Below are positions 37,547 to 45,766 of a stretch of 64,000 nucleotides of DNA, in pieces (positions within the stretch are counted from its first letter, which is position 1; every line of letters begins with the position of its first letter). The position numbers and the translations under genes were made by a program. The DNA is from Oceanobacillus jeddahensis (lineage in GTDB: Bacteria > Bacillota > Bacilli > Bacillales > Amphibacillaceae). The notes beneath the pieces were generated by a model, which ran no database searches, was not told the DNA's origin, and saw only the letters and a program-made list of their open reading frames with translations. The stretch lies in NCBI RefSeq assembly GCF_000750635.1, contig NZ_CCDM010000002.1:868001-932000 (forward strand). The letters are read 5' to 3'.

Positions 37547-38377
37547 TTGAGTTTAAAATTTAAATTAATCGGTTATCCCATCAAACATTCTTTATCACCT
37601 TGGATTCAGACTACATTTTTAGAACGGTCTGGCATAAAAGGTTCTTATACATTGCATGAAATAGCAAACGAAGGAATTTTTGAGGAAGAAATCAATAAGC
37701 TGAAGGCAGCAGAAGTTAATGGATTTAATATTACTGTTCCTTATAAAGAAACGATTATACCGTACCTTGACAGGTTAGATGTTACGGCAGAACGTGTCGG
37801 GGCTGTTAACACAGTTGCGTTGGAAGGAAATGATTGGGTCGGATATAATACGGATGGCGTTGGTTATGTTCAGGCATTACGCGATAAGTTTCCGGATATG
37901 GATGGCAATAAGGATGTTCCAATTTTAATACTTGGTGCCGGTGGAGCAGCACGCGGTATTTTCCACGGTTTAGTTCTGGCAGGCTTTAAAAATCTGACGC
38001 TTGCGAACCGTACCAGATCAAAATGCGAAAATATTATAAATGGAGCCGATGCTTCTATTATTACATTAGCAGAAGCCGAGAAAAATATTGCAGCTTTTGA
38101 TGTTATCATTCAGACAAGTTCTGTAGGAATGAATGAAGCTGAACAAATTATAGATCTGAGCAATTTGCGGCAAGGTGCTATTGTCAGTGATATTGTGTAT
38201 CAGCCGCTTGTAACACAGTTTTTAAAACAAGCCGAAGAAAAAGGCGGACGCATTCATTATGGTCACACCATGCTGCTTTATCAGGCACAGAAGGCATTTG
38301 AAATTTGGACAAATAAGAATGTAAATGTTGAAGGAATGGACGAAGAAATGATAGCAAAAATCAAAGGAGATAAATAA
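37547..38377 (+). CDS. aroE: Shikimate dehydrogenase AroE
   Basis: A 276-residue NADPH enzyme reducing 3-dehydroshikimate in aromatic amino acid synthesis. It has the substrate loop GYPIKHSLSPW, the catalytic Lys in NITVPYKETI, the conserved NTDGVGY, the nucleotide site GAGGAARG and the C-terminal GHTMLLYQAQKAFE. The start is TTG 37547 with AGGAGGT upstream; the frame is open to 37502, but that part belongs to the repeat copy D. Confidence 0.96.
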   Translation: MSLKFKLIGYPIKHSLSPWIQTTFLERSGIKGSYTLHEIANEGIFEEEINKLKAAEVNGFNITVPYKETIIPYLDRLDVTAERVGAVNTVALEGNDWVGYNTDGVGYVQALRDKFPDMDGNKDVPILILGAGGAARGIFHGLVLAGFKNLTLANRTRSKCENIINGADASIITLAEAEKNIAAFDVIIQTSSVGMNEAEQIIDLSNLRQGAIVSDIVYQPLVTQFLKQAEEKGGRIHYGHTMLLYQAQKAFEIWTNKNVNVEGMDEEMIAKIKGDK

Positions 38378-38378
38378 G

Positions 38379-38672
38379 ATGTTAACAAATAAACAAAAGC
38401 AATTTTTACGCAGCGAATCACATCATATTAAACCAATTTTTCAAGTTGGCAAGGATGGTGTAAACGATAATATGCTAACTCAGATAAAGGAAGCTTTAGA
38501 AAAAAGGGAATTAATAAAGGTCAGTATCCTTCAAAATTGTGCAGAGGATAAGAATGATGTTGCAGAACAAATTTCCTCAGGTACAGAATCAGAAGTAGTA
38601 CAGGTTATCGGAAGCACTATTATTTTATATAAAGAATCCACAGATCATAAAGAAATTAAACTGCCGAAATAA
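38379..38672 (+). CDS. yhbY: CRM-domain RNA-binding protein YhbY/YqeI
   Basis: A 97-residue single CRM domain protein that binds pre-50S ribosomal particles in known homologues. SHHIKPIFQVGKDGVNDNML and the GxxG-like IGSTIILYKES are conserved. It starts one base after the aroE stop, so it is coupled to aroE. Confidence 0.93.
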   Translation: MLTNKQKQFLRSESHHIKPIFQVGKDGVNDNMLTQIKEALEKRELIKVSILQNCAEDKNDVAEQISSGTESEVVQVIGSTIILYKESTDHKEIKLPK

Positions 38673-38674
38673 AA

Positions 38675-38772
38675 GATGTTCAAAAAGTCATCAGCGATTT
38701 TGAAGGGGATAATCATAACCTCAAGACGTTTCTATGTCAGGATTTGACTCCTGACTTGACTGTTTTGAACAC
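38675..38772. repeat. 98-bp element with GTTCAAAAAGTCA-type inverted ends
   Basis: GTTCAAAAAGTCA (38678-38690) faces TGACTGTTTTGAAC (38757-38770). An internal perfect hairpin GTCAGGA / TCCTGAC sits at 38736-38755. It fills the gap between yhbY and nadD inside an otherwise tight operon, and may also slow or end transcription there. Confidence 0.5.
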
Positions 38773-38799
38773 GCATTAATCATTGCAGAAGGTGAGTCT

Positions 38800-39381
38800 T
38801 TGAAAAAGATTGGAATTTTAGGCGGAACATTTAACCCGCCGCATATTGGTCATTTATGGATTGCTGAAGAAGTAAGGGTCAGAAAGCAATTGGATGAAAT
38901 TTGGTTCATTCCGACGCGGACGCCTCCTCATAAAAAAACTTCGGTTCTTGATGCAAGTCACCGATTAGGAATGCTTAAGCTGGCTGTAAAAGGAAATCCG
39001 TATTTTCAAGTGAATGCTTTAGAACTTGAAAGAGATGGAAAATCGTACACCTATGATACGATAAAGGAATTGACAATGAACTATCCAGAAGTTGATTTCA
39101 GCTTTATTATCGGGGGCGATATGGTAGAGTATTTGCCGAAATGGTATCTCGTGGAAGAATTAATGGAAATGGTTCATTTTATAGGTGTAACCAGACCAGG
39201 TTATACATTAGAAACTCCATATCCTGTCGACCGTCTGGAAATACATCCATTAGATATTTCTTCTACCTTTATAAGAAATCGATTAAAAGAAGGAGAGCTG
39301 GTTCGTTATTTGCTTCCTGATGATGTTATGAATTATATTAAGGAGAATCAAATTTATGGATATAGAGACCCTCAAGCTTGA
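38800..39381 (+). CDS. nadD: Nicotinate-nucleotide adenylyltransferase NadD
   Basis: A 193-residue enzyme making deamido-NAD from nicotinate mononucleotide and ATP. It has the N-terminal GGTFNPPHIGHL with the nucleotidyltransferase HxGH, IGGDMVEYLPKW, and the C-terminal ISSTFIRNRL. The start is TTG 38800 with GAAGGTGAG upstream. It overlaps yqeK by 26 bases. Confidence 0.96.
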   Translation: MKKIGILGGTFNPPHIGHLWIAEEVRVRKQLDEIWFIPTRTPPHKKTSVLDASHRLGMLKLAVKGNPYFQVNALELERDGKSYTYDTIKELTMNYPEVDFSFIIGGDMVEYLPKWYLVEELMEMVHFIGVTRPGYTLETPYPVDRLEIHPLDISSTFIRNRLKEGELVRYLLPDDVMNYIKENQIYGYRDPQA

Positions 39382-39940
39382 TTTGGAAGAAAGGCTGACG
39401 AAAGGAAGATATGAGCATACCTTAAGGGTAACGGATACTGCAATAAAATTGGCTGAAACCTTTCGTGAATCCGAAGAAAATGCAAAAATTGCTGCTTTAT
39501 TTCATGATTATTGTAAATATGATTCTTTAGAGGAAATGAAGCAAACTATTGCAGTAAACAACAAACTTCCGGATTTGTTACTTTCTTTTCATCATGAATT
39601 ATGGCACGGGCCGGTAGCGTCTCTTCGAATCGAAGAAAAGTACGGCATTACAAATCAAGAGATAAAAGATGCTATTTTTTTTCATACAACTGGAAGGTCA
39701 AATATGACAAAACTGGATAAAATAATCTTTCTTGCTGACTATATAGAGCCAGGCAGAGATTTCCCCGGTTTAGATGAAGTGAGAGATGTGGCTAAAATAG
39801 ATTTAACAAAAGCATGCTACCTGGCTGCAAGGAATACGGTCTGTTACTTAATGGAGAAGAATCGTACCGTATACCCTGATAGCTTTCATGCTTATAATGA
39901 CTTAAATCAACACGTTTTTGGAGGAATGAAAGATGAATAA
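39356..39940 (+). CDS. yqeK: HD-domain hydrolase YqeK (diadenosine tetraphosphatase)
   Basis: A 194-residue HD hydrolase. The metal motif FHDYCKYD and a further His in FHHELWHGP, with FHTTGRSNMTKLDKIIFLADYIEPGR, define the YqeK family. Members hydrolyse Ap4A symmetrically to ADP and so control an alarmone. It overlaps nadD upstream and rsfS downstream. Confidence 0.94.
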   Translation: MDIETLKLDLEERLTKGRYEHTLRVTDTAIKLAETFRESEENAKIAALFHDYCKYDSLEEMKQTIAVNNKLPDLLLSFHHELWHGPVASLRIEEKYGITNQEIKDAIFFHTTGRSNMTKLDKIIFLADYIEPGRDFPGLDEVRDVAKIDLTKACYLAARNTVCYLMEKNRTVYPDSFHAYNDLNQHVFGGMKDE

Positions 39941-40289
39941 TAAAGAATTAATTCAAGTAGTGGCAGAAGCCTGTGATGATAAAAGAGCAGAAAATATTGT
40001 TGCTTTAGATATGAATGAAGTATCTCTGGTTGCAGATTATTTCGTGATTTGCCACGGCAGTAATGAGCGGCAAGTACAAGCGATTGCGCGCGCAATAAAA
40101 GAAACTGCTGAAGAAAATGGAAAAGATATTAAAAGAATGGAAGGCTTTGAGGAAGCACGTTGGGTTCTTGTGGATGTTGGTGATATTGTTTGTCACGTCT
40201 TCCATAAAGATGAAAGATACTATTATAATTTAGAAAAACTATGGGGCGATGCGGATCGTATTGCGCTAAATATTACAAAAGAAGGTTAA
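39933..40289 (+). CDS. rsfS: Ribosome silencing factor RsfS
   Basis: A 118-residue RsfS/YbeB protein that binds uL14 and prevents 50S joining in starvation. The conserved DYFVICHGSNERQVQAIARAI and WVLVDVGDIVCHVFHKDERYYYNLEKLWGDA are present. It overlaps yqeK by eight bases with GGAGG inside the yqeK end. Confidence 0.95.
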   Translation: MNNKELIQVVAEACDDKRAENIVALDMNEVSLVADYFVICHGSNERQVQAIARAIKETAEENGKDIKRMEGFEEARWVLVDVGDIVCHVFHKDERYYYNLEKLWGDADRIALNITKEG

Positions 40290-40294
40290 AGGAA

Positions 40295-41041
40295 ATGGCC
40301 TATCGTAAAATGGCTGAGGTTTATGATGAGCTGATGGACAATGTTCCTTATGATGACTGGATGGTTATGATCCAGCAAATGATAGCTCAGAAAGAAAGCC
40401 CGGTACAATCGATTATTGATTTAGGATGCGGTACAGGGGTTATCACCAGAAAGTTAGCAGCGGCCGGATACACGATGACAGGAGTAGATCAGTCCGGTGA
40501 AATGCTGAGTCAGGCACAAAAAGGGCTGGAACCGGCTGATAGTATAAAATGGGTAGAGGCTGATATGACAGAGTTGGATGATTTACAGCATTACTATGAT
40601 ATGGCAATTAGCTGCTGTGATGTGATAAATTATCTGACAAGCCTTGAGGATATAGAAAAGGCGATTAAAAATATATACCGGATGTTAAAAACAGACGGCA
40701 TATTTTTCTTTGATGTTCATTCTATGCATACAGTAGAGGATATTTATATCGGTCAGACGTTTTCCGACGTTACAGATGAAGCAGCTTATATTTGGGAGTG
40801 TATCCCGGGGCAGGAAAAGGGAGAAATGTATCACGAGCTTACCTTTTTTCATCAAGAAGAAGGAGGCCATTTCATTCGTTTTCAAGAAAAACATCATCAA
40901 AGAACATTTCCGGTAAAAGTATATCAACAAATTTTAAAAAAAATTGGATTCAAAAAAATTAATATTTACGCTGATTTTTCATTGGAAATAAATAATTGGA
41001 ATGAACAGTCAGAAAGAATTTTCTTTTTAGCTGAAAAATGA
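40295..41041 (+). CDS. yqeM: SAM-dependent methyltransferase YqeM
   Basis: A 248-residue class I methyltransferase with motif I IDLGCGTGVITRKLA, motif II-like VEADMTEL and SCCDVINYL. The substrate is unknown. I chose ATG 40295, five bases after rsfS, because the conserved MAYRKMAEVYDELM begins there; the longer frame to 40241 lies in rsfS. comER, found divergently beyond yqeM in B. subtilis, is absent here. Confidence 0.9.
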   Translation: MAYRKMAEVYDELMDNVPYDDWMVMIQQMIAQKESPVQSIIDLGCGTGVITRKLAAAGYTMTGVDQSGEMLSQAQKGLEPADSIKWVEADMTELDDLQHYYDMAISCCDVINYLTSLEDIEKAIKNIYRMLKTDGIFFFDVHSMHTVEDIYIGQTFSDVTDEAAYIWECIPGQEKGEMYHELTFFHQEEGGHFIRFQEKHHQRTFPVKVYQQILKKIGFKKINIYADFSLEINNWNEQSERIFFLAEK

Positions 41042-41145
41042 ATAGCAAAAGTAAATTTTAACCTGTTTTCTTAGAAAAAGGAGATTATCTTTCTTTGTCG
41101 AAATACTATATGGAATACTATTTTGGCAAAGAAGGAGGTAATATC

Positions 41146-41754
41146 TTGTATTGGTTAAAGAAAAATATTCTCATTTTTATTGTTATTGCTGCTGTCCTCG
41201 TATTTTTTATCTTTGTGAGTAAGAAAGACACCTCCAGTCCGCTGTCTGCCTCATTGAAATCTTCTGATATGGATGATTCGATAGAACCCCCGCTTGTTGA
41301 AGAAGCTCCAGAAACACAAAATCATACTGCAGTGGTCGATGTAAAAGGAGAAGTCACAGAGCCGGGAGTATATGAAATGGAAGAAGACGACCGCATACGG
41401 GACGTTATTGAACGTGCGGACGGCTTTACTGAAAATGCAGATATTCTTCAAGTGAATTTAGCTCAAATCGTTCAGGATGAAATGATTATCCTGATACCTG
41501 CTGTTGGTCAGGAAGAAGAGAATACAGTGAACGATTCTGCCGGAGAGCAAGGAAGTAACAATAAGATAAAAATAAATACAGCATCCAGTGAAGAGCTGAC
41601 GCAATTGCCCGGTATTGGTCCTGCAAAAGCAGAGGCAATTATCGCTCACCGGGATAATCACGGACTATTTCAAAAGGCAGAAGATTTACTAGAGATTTCC
41701 GGTATTGGAGAAAAAACACTGGAGACGCTGATAGAGCACATCCAGGTGCCGTAG
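41146..41754 (+). CDS. comEA: Competence DNA receptor ComEA
   Basis: A 202-residue membrane-anchored DNA receptor for transformation. An N-terminal membrane helix (about 8-25) is followed by an acidic linker, a SLBB-like domain (VDVKGEVTEPGVYEMEEDDRIRDVIERADG) and a C-terminal double helix-hairpin-helix (INTASSEELTQLPGIGPAKAEAI; LLEISGIGEKTLE) that binds double-stranded DNA. I chose TTG 41146, preceded by GAAGGAGGTAATATC; the frame opens at 41095, but with no ribosome site. Confidence 0.94.
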   Translation: MYWLKKNILIFIVIAAVLVFFIFVSKKDTSSPLSASLKSSDMDDSIEPPLVEEAPETQNHTAVVDVKGEVTEPGVYEMEEDDRIRDVIERADGFTENADILQVNLAQIVQDEMIILIPAVGQEEENTVNDSAGEQGSNNKIKINTASSEELTQLPGIGPAKAEAIIAHRDNHGLFQKAEDLLEISGIGEKTLETLIEHIQVP

Positions 41755-41779
41755 AAAATAAGGGAAAGAGGTAATCATC

Positions 41780-42358
41780 ATGGAGAGAATTGCTTGGGAT
41801 CAATATTTTATGGCGCAAAGTCATTTATTAGCTTTAAGAAGTACATGTACCCGTTTAATGGTAGGCGCTACGATTGTCCGGGATAAACGTATCATTGCCG
41901 GCGGTTATAACGGCAGTGTTTCAGGAGATGTTCATTGTATTGATGAGGGGTGTTATGTGATTGACGGACATTGTGTAAGGACCGTTCATGCAGAAGCAAA
42001 TGCGCTTCTTCAATGTGCAAAATTTGGGGTGCCGACAGATGGCGCTGATGTATATGTTACCCATTTTCCTTGCCTGCAGTGTACAAAACAACTTATACAA
42101 AGTGGAATTAAAAACTTATTTTATGCGGAGGATTACAAAAATCATCCTTATGCTGTCCAGTTATTTGAAGAAGCAGGGGTAAAAACACAAAAAGTGCCAT
42201 TGGTGGATGCTGTAGTCGATACAAAGTTTGCAGAAAAGAACGCTTTTGTACATGAGCTTATGGAGAAGCTGGATGCATTAAATGTAACATCAGGTGAAAA
42301 AGAGACAATGAAAGCAGAGGCAGATCGATTATTTTTTAATGAAGAGAAAAAAAATTGA
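41780..42358 (+). CDS. comEB: dCMP deaminase ComEB
   Basis: A 192-residue cytidine/deoxycytidylate deaminase. The zinc motif HAEANALLQCA and the downstream PCLQC are intact, with a third likely ligand region CTRLMVGATIV. It supplies dUMP for thymidylate synthesis and is not needed for transformation in B. subtilis despite its place in the comE operon. AAAGAGGTAATC precedes the ATG. Confidence 0.95.
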   Translation: MERIAWDQYFMAQSHLLALRSTCTRLMVGATIVRDKRIIAGGYNGSVSGDVHCIDEGCYVIDGHCVRTVHAEANALLQCAKFGVPTDGADVYVTHFPCLQCTKQLIQSGIKNLFYAEDYKNHPYAVQLFEEAGVKTQKVPLVDAVVDTKFAEKNAFVHELMEKLDALNVTSGEKETMKAEADRLFFNEEKKN

Positions 42359-44646
42359 CCGGATATTGGCATTTTCCTGCGATTGCATCTGTATTAGCCA
42401 TTTTATATCTTATCTTGGATATGAAATGGCTGCTCCTCTTTTTTATCGTATGGCTTCTGTGGCTGAAGCTTTTAAAAAAAATGAATAGTACGGTATGGCT
42501 AATTACCATATTCAGCTTCCTCACTTTTGTATATATAGTTCCCGTTGTTCCCCAGACGGAATATGAAGAAAGCTCAATAGCAGCAGAGGTTACTGGAAAC
42601 ATTGAAGGGGAAGTAAAGGTCAGTTCCAAACAAATACAATTTACCCTCCAACCATTGCATCATTCCACTAAACTTTTAGTTACTTATTTTCCTGAAAAAG
42701 AGGAAAATTACCGTGACATCCCTCTTGAACATTCCTTATTTCACGGCTCCAGATGTACGATTCATCAACAAATTGAAATTCCGCCTTCCAGTACAAACCC
42801 CGCACAATTTGATTTTCGTCAATTTCTGTTACAAAAACAAATTACGCACCAAGCAGTATTACAAGATTTTAATGATATAGAATGTATTTCAGAAAAAGGC
42901 ATGCTTTCTTTTTTGTATCAACTAAGAACAGGCTTGTTAAATCGAATGGAAGATACATGGAGTGAAGAGACAGCTATTTGGATCAACGCCATCGTTTTTG
43001 GAGATGCTTCTGGAATGGAAGAATCTATAACAGAGTTGTTTCAGCGATTTGGTTTATCACACATTATAGCTATTTCAGGCACCCATGTAACGCTGGTCAT
43101 CGCTTTTTTATATTTACTGTTAGTGAAAGGCAATATCATCACAAAAGAGAAAACACATTTGTTTTTAATGGTTTTTCTTCCGGTTTATTCCGTCCTTGCC
43201 GGAGCTAATCCTCCTGTTCTTCGTGCTGCAATCATGATGGTGGGACTCCTTATTTTTCAAAAGTATCGATGGAAACTTCCCTACTCTGATTTGCTGTGTA
43301 TCGTGTTTATGATATTTATTCTTTGGGATCCTTATATCATTTATCATGTCGGCTTTCAGTTTTCTTTTGCAGTAACCTTTTCCATACTTTTGTCCCAGAA
43401 ATGGATCAGTCAATCGAAATCACCGGTATGGAAGGTCTTTCAGGTGAGTTTTATTGCACAAATGGCCATTCTTCCACTTCAGATTTATTATTTTAACATT
43501 TTTCATCCATTGTCTATCTTCATGAATTTAATCGTCATCCCTTATTTTACCTTCTTCGTTATTCCCGTAATGTATGTTTTTGCAGTTATTTCTTTTTTAC
43601 CTAATAAGATGATCCTATTTTTGGATGATATTTTTGTGTTCATTCATGAAAGGGCCCTACAGTTTATTGGATGGATTGATCAGACATTATTCCCGCCAAT
43701 GTATTTAGACCAATTATCGATCATTAGTGTTATTATTTATTTCGTTTGCTTCTTCTTATTTATGCGATGTTTAGAGTATAAACAAGAAAAAGCAGCAGCG
43801 ATCATTGGAATTATTTTTATACTGCCTATTTTAATGACTGCCAGTAAACCTTATTTTCAAGATGAAGGTATTGTGACCATGTTTGATATGGGGCAAGGTG
43901 ATGCAATTTTAGTGGAAGCAGCAAAGAGGGAAGCGGTAGTTATGATTGATGCTGGAGCAGCTTTTCATTTTGAAGATATGGAACCAACTAGGGGAGTGTA
44001 TAAGAATATTATTCGTGCTTATTTTCATCAGAGAGGGATCAAAGAGCTGGATGCAATTATTATTTCACATGACGATGTAGACCATTTTGGAAGCGTACGC
44101 TTTATTTTAGAAGAGGTTAGCGTAGAAGAAGTAATCGTAAGTCCTTATTTTGATGTAACATTATTAGAAGAATTTAAAGAGATACAGCCTTCTTTAAAAA
44201 TAACGTATGCAGAAGCGGGTGATTTACTCCGTTTTAATGATGCTATTTCTTTCCAAGTGTTAGCACCGGATGCGGATAAGGGAGATGCAAATGACAATTC
44301 GATCGTTTTATATACCAACTTAGGATTAAAATGGCTGTTTACAGGAGATATTAGCAAGGAAATAGAAGAGCAAATCGTACGTGATTATCCGGCACTGCAA
44401 GTTGATATTTTAAAGGTTGCCCATCATGGCAGCAACACATCAACCAGCGAAGTATTTTTAGAAGCTGTCCAGCCGCGGGCTGCTTTGATTTCAGCAGGAA
44501 GGAATAATCGGTATAATCATCCGAATGAAGAAGTGCTGGAAGTGTTGGAGCGTAATCAAATTCAGGTGTACCGAACGGATAAACAAGGGGCGATTCAATT
44601 TTTTTACACAGATGGGGGAGGAACTTTTTCGCCCTTTTTACCATAA
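42355..44646 (+). CDS. comEC: Competence DNA channel protein ComEC
   Basis: A 763-residue ComEC/Rec2 protein. An N-terminal OB-type region (about 70-190) lies between the first helices and the competence channel domain (ETAIWINAIVFGDASGM, HIIAISGTHVTLVIAFLYLL, LAGANPPVLRAAIMM). A C-terminal metallo-beta-lactamase-like domain (FDMGQGDAILVEA, ISHDDVDHFG, LFTGDISKE, KVAHHGSNTSTS) follows, a likely nuclease for the strand that is not imported. The start is TTG, overlapping the comEB stop by four bases. A perfect comEA-comEB-comEC operon. Confidence 0.95.
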   Translation: MTGYWHFPAIASVLAILYLILDMKWLLLFFIVWLLWLKLLKKMNSTVWLITIFSFLTFVYIVPVVPQTEYEESSIAAEVTGNIEGEVKVSSKQIQFTLQPLHHSTKLLVTYFPEKEENYRDIPLEHSLFHGSRCTIHQQIEIPPSSTNPAQFDFRQFLLQKQITHQAVLQDFNDIECISEKGMLSFLYQLRTGLLNRMEDTWSEETAIWINAIVFGDASGMEESITELFQRFGLSHIIAISGTHVTLVIAFLYLLLVKGNIITKEKTHLFLMVFLPVYSVLAGANPPVLRAAIMMVGLLIFQKYRWKLPYSDLLCIVFMIFILWDPYIIYHVGFQFSFAVTFSILLSQKWISQSKSPVWKVFQVSFIAQMAILPLQIYYFNIFHPLSIFMNLIVIPYFTFFVIPVMYVFAVISFLPNKMILFLDDIFVFIHERALQFIGWIDQTLFPPMYLDQLSIISVIIYFVCFFLFMRCLEYKQEKAAAIIGIIFILPILMTASKPYFQDEGIVTMFDMGQGDAILVEAAKREAVVMIDAGAAFHFEDMEPTRGVYKNIIRAYFHQRGIKELDAIIISHDDVDHFGSVRFILEEVSVEEVIVSPYFDVTLLEEFKEIQPSLKITYAEAGDLLRFNDAISFQVLAPDADKGDANDNSIVLYTNLGLKWLFTGDISKEIEEQIVRDYPALQVDILKVAHHGSNTSTSEVFLEAVQPRAALISAGRNNRYNHPNEEVLEVLERNQIQVYRTDKQGAIQFFYTDGGGTFSPFLP

Positions 44647-44735
44647 AATAAATTTAGAAAAGAACTTGTTAGCCAAGAACCAAAAGCACAAAGTATCCTG
44701 ACAGCTAAAAAAGCAATGTCTCGCGCTTAAACTTA

Positions 44736-44796
44736 CTTGTCTTATCGTAAAGAGTGATGCGCCTAAAACCTCTCACTGAATGAAGTTTCACTTTAT
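44736..44796 (+). repeat. 3' fragment of family-1 repeat
   Basis: CTTATCGTAAAGAGTGATGCG followed by CTCTCACTGAATGAAGTTTCACTTTAT matches the 3' module of the full copies, with several changes. It lies 90 bases after comEC. Confidence 0.7.
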
Positions 44797-44807
44797 ACTT
44801 TTTAAAG

Positions 44808-44845
44808 GCAAAAAAAAGAAGAGATGTAATCCCTTCCTTTTTTGC
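44808..44845. terminator. Bidirectional terminator between comEC and yqzM
   Basis: GCAAAAAAAAGAAG faces CTTCCTTTTTTGC around an eleven-base loop. It has A and T runs on both sides and can serve comEC (+) and yqzM (-). Confidence 0.75.
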
Positions 44846-44943
44846 AGATAAGAAACAAAAACTTTTTCTGCTGCATAAGTCCAAACGAAAGTAGTCACTT
44901 AAAACAAGGTGACAACCGGGTTTTTAACCTTTTATCTCTTTTA

Positions 44944-45078
44944 TTATTGACCAATTACGCTGATGGTTACACCAACTGCAAAAATGATAAAGAAAAAGAG
45001 AAATGAAAAGGTAAATCCTTTAATGGAGTCTACGACATCGCTTCCTTTGTACTGTGGATCTTTTTCGAATTCGTTCAA
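44944..45078 (-). CDS. yqzM: YqzM family small membrane protein
   Basis: A 44-residue protein: MNEFEKDPQYKGSDVVDS followed by one hydrophobic helix ending VTISVIGQ. The N-terminus and size match B. subtilis YqzM, and the place, convergent to comEC and upstream of holA, is the same. The start is TTG 45078 with AGGAGGGGT upstream. The function is unknown. It is short enough to be missed by gene finders. Confidence 0.88.
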   Translation of the reverse strand: MNEFEKDPQYKGSDVVDSIKGFTFSFLFFFIIFAVGVTISVIGQ

Positions 45079-45292
45079 GATATACCCCTCCTATGCTCAC
45101 AACTATAGTATAAATCATCCTCAAAAAAAAATCTACATTCTTTATACGATTCCTTCATGATGAATACAGCCATTTTTAGCAACAGTTAACATCTATACTT
45201 TTTGCCTAAAAGCACAAATTATATATAAGCAAATATCGTTCTTAAAATTTGTTTCTAGAGCTTATTTTAAGACGTTTAATATAGATGCTTTA

Positions 45293-45340
45293 TAAAGGAG
45301 GAACACAAAAGTCTTGTGATTCTTCCTTTATTTTTTGTTG
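45293..45340 (+). terminator. Terminator-like hairpin upstream of holA
   Basis: AAAGGAGGAACACAA faces TTGTGATTCTTCCTTT, then ATTTTTTG. No gene precedes it; its left arm happens to look like a ribosome site. The surrounding gap 45079-45766 contains this, repeat copy E and no supported gene. Confidence 0.6.
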
Positions 45341-45380
45341 CGTTTATGCCAGCTTCCTTATAGGATGAAAAGAGATGAAT

Positions 45381-45493
45381 TTATCACGGAGAACCGTCCG
45401 TAAAACTCCTGGCTTAAAATAAAGTGTGAAAATAAATTAATTTAGGCGGGAGATCAGGTAAGCTGACTCCCGCTGAGTGAAGTTGCGTTTTAT
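45381..45493 (+). repeat. Modular intergenic repeat family 1, copy E (internal deletion)
   Basis: The first modules (TTATCACGGAGAACCGTCCGT, the AAATAAATTAATTT loop, AGGCGGGAG) are present. From GCTGACTCCC the sequence then jumps straight to CGCTGAGTGAAGTTGCGTTTTAT. The jump joins two CTCCC boxes of the full repeat, so about 120 bp were lost between short direct repeats. Confidence 0.88.
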
Positions 45494-45766
45494 ACTTAGC
45501 ACTTTTTCTTTTAGTACATGCTCAAAACGCCAAATAAAACGACATAACAAAAGGAAAAGACCTTTTCCTAAAAGCGCTCATGCGTTGGGATGGTTCGGGA
45601 AGTCATCACAGTACGTGAATAAGTCATCAACTGTTTTTTTCAGCCCGATTGGGATACACCCTTATATAAAAATCGTTAAACTTTTCACCGTATTTTAAAA
45701 CAGAAACATAAAGAAATCGTATATAATTTGTAATGAAATATTGTTTAGATGGGAAGCGAAATATAC

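Noticed and set aside
41042..41145. Search for comER beside comEA
   Set aside because: The gap is only 104 bases and holds no reductase-like frame on either strand.
45477..45698. A 73-codon + strand frame before holA
   Set aside because: It begins inside the 3' end of repeat copy E and has a composition typical of translated AT-rich intergenic sequence.
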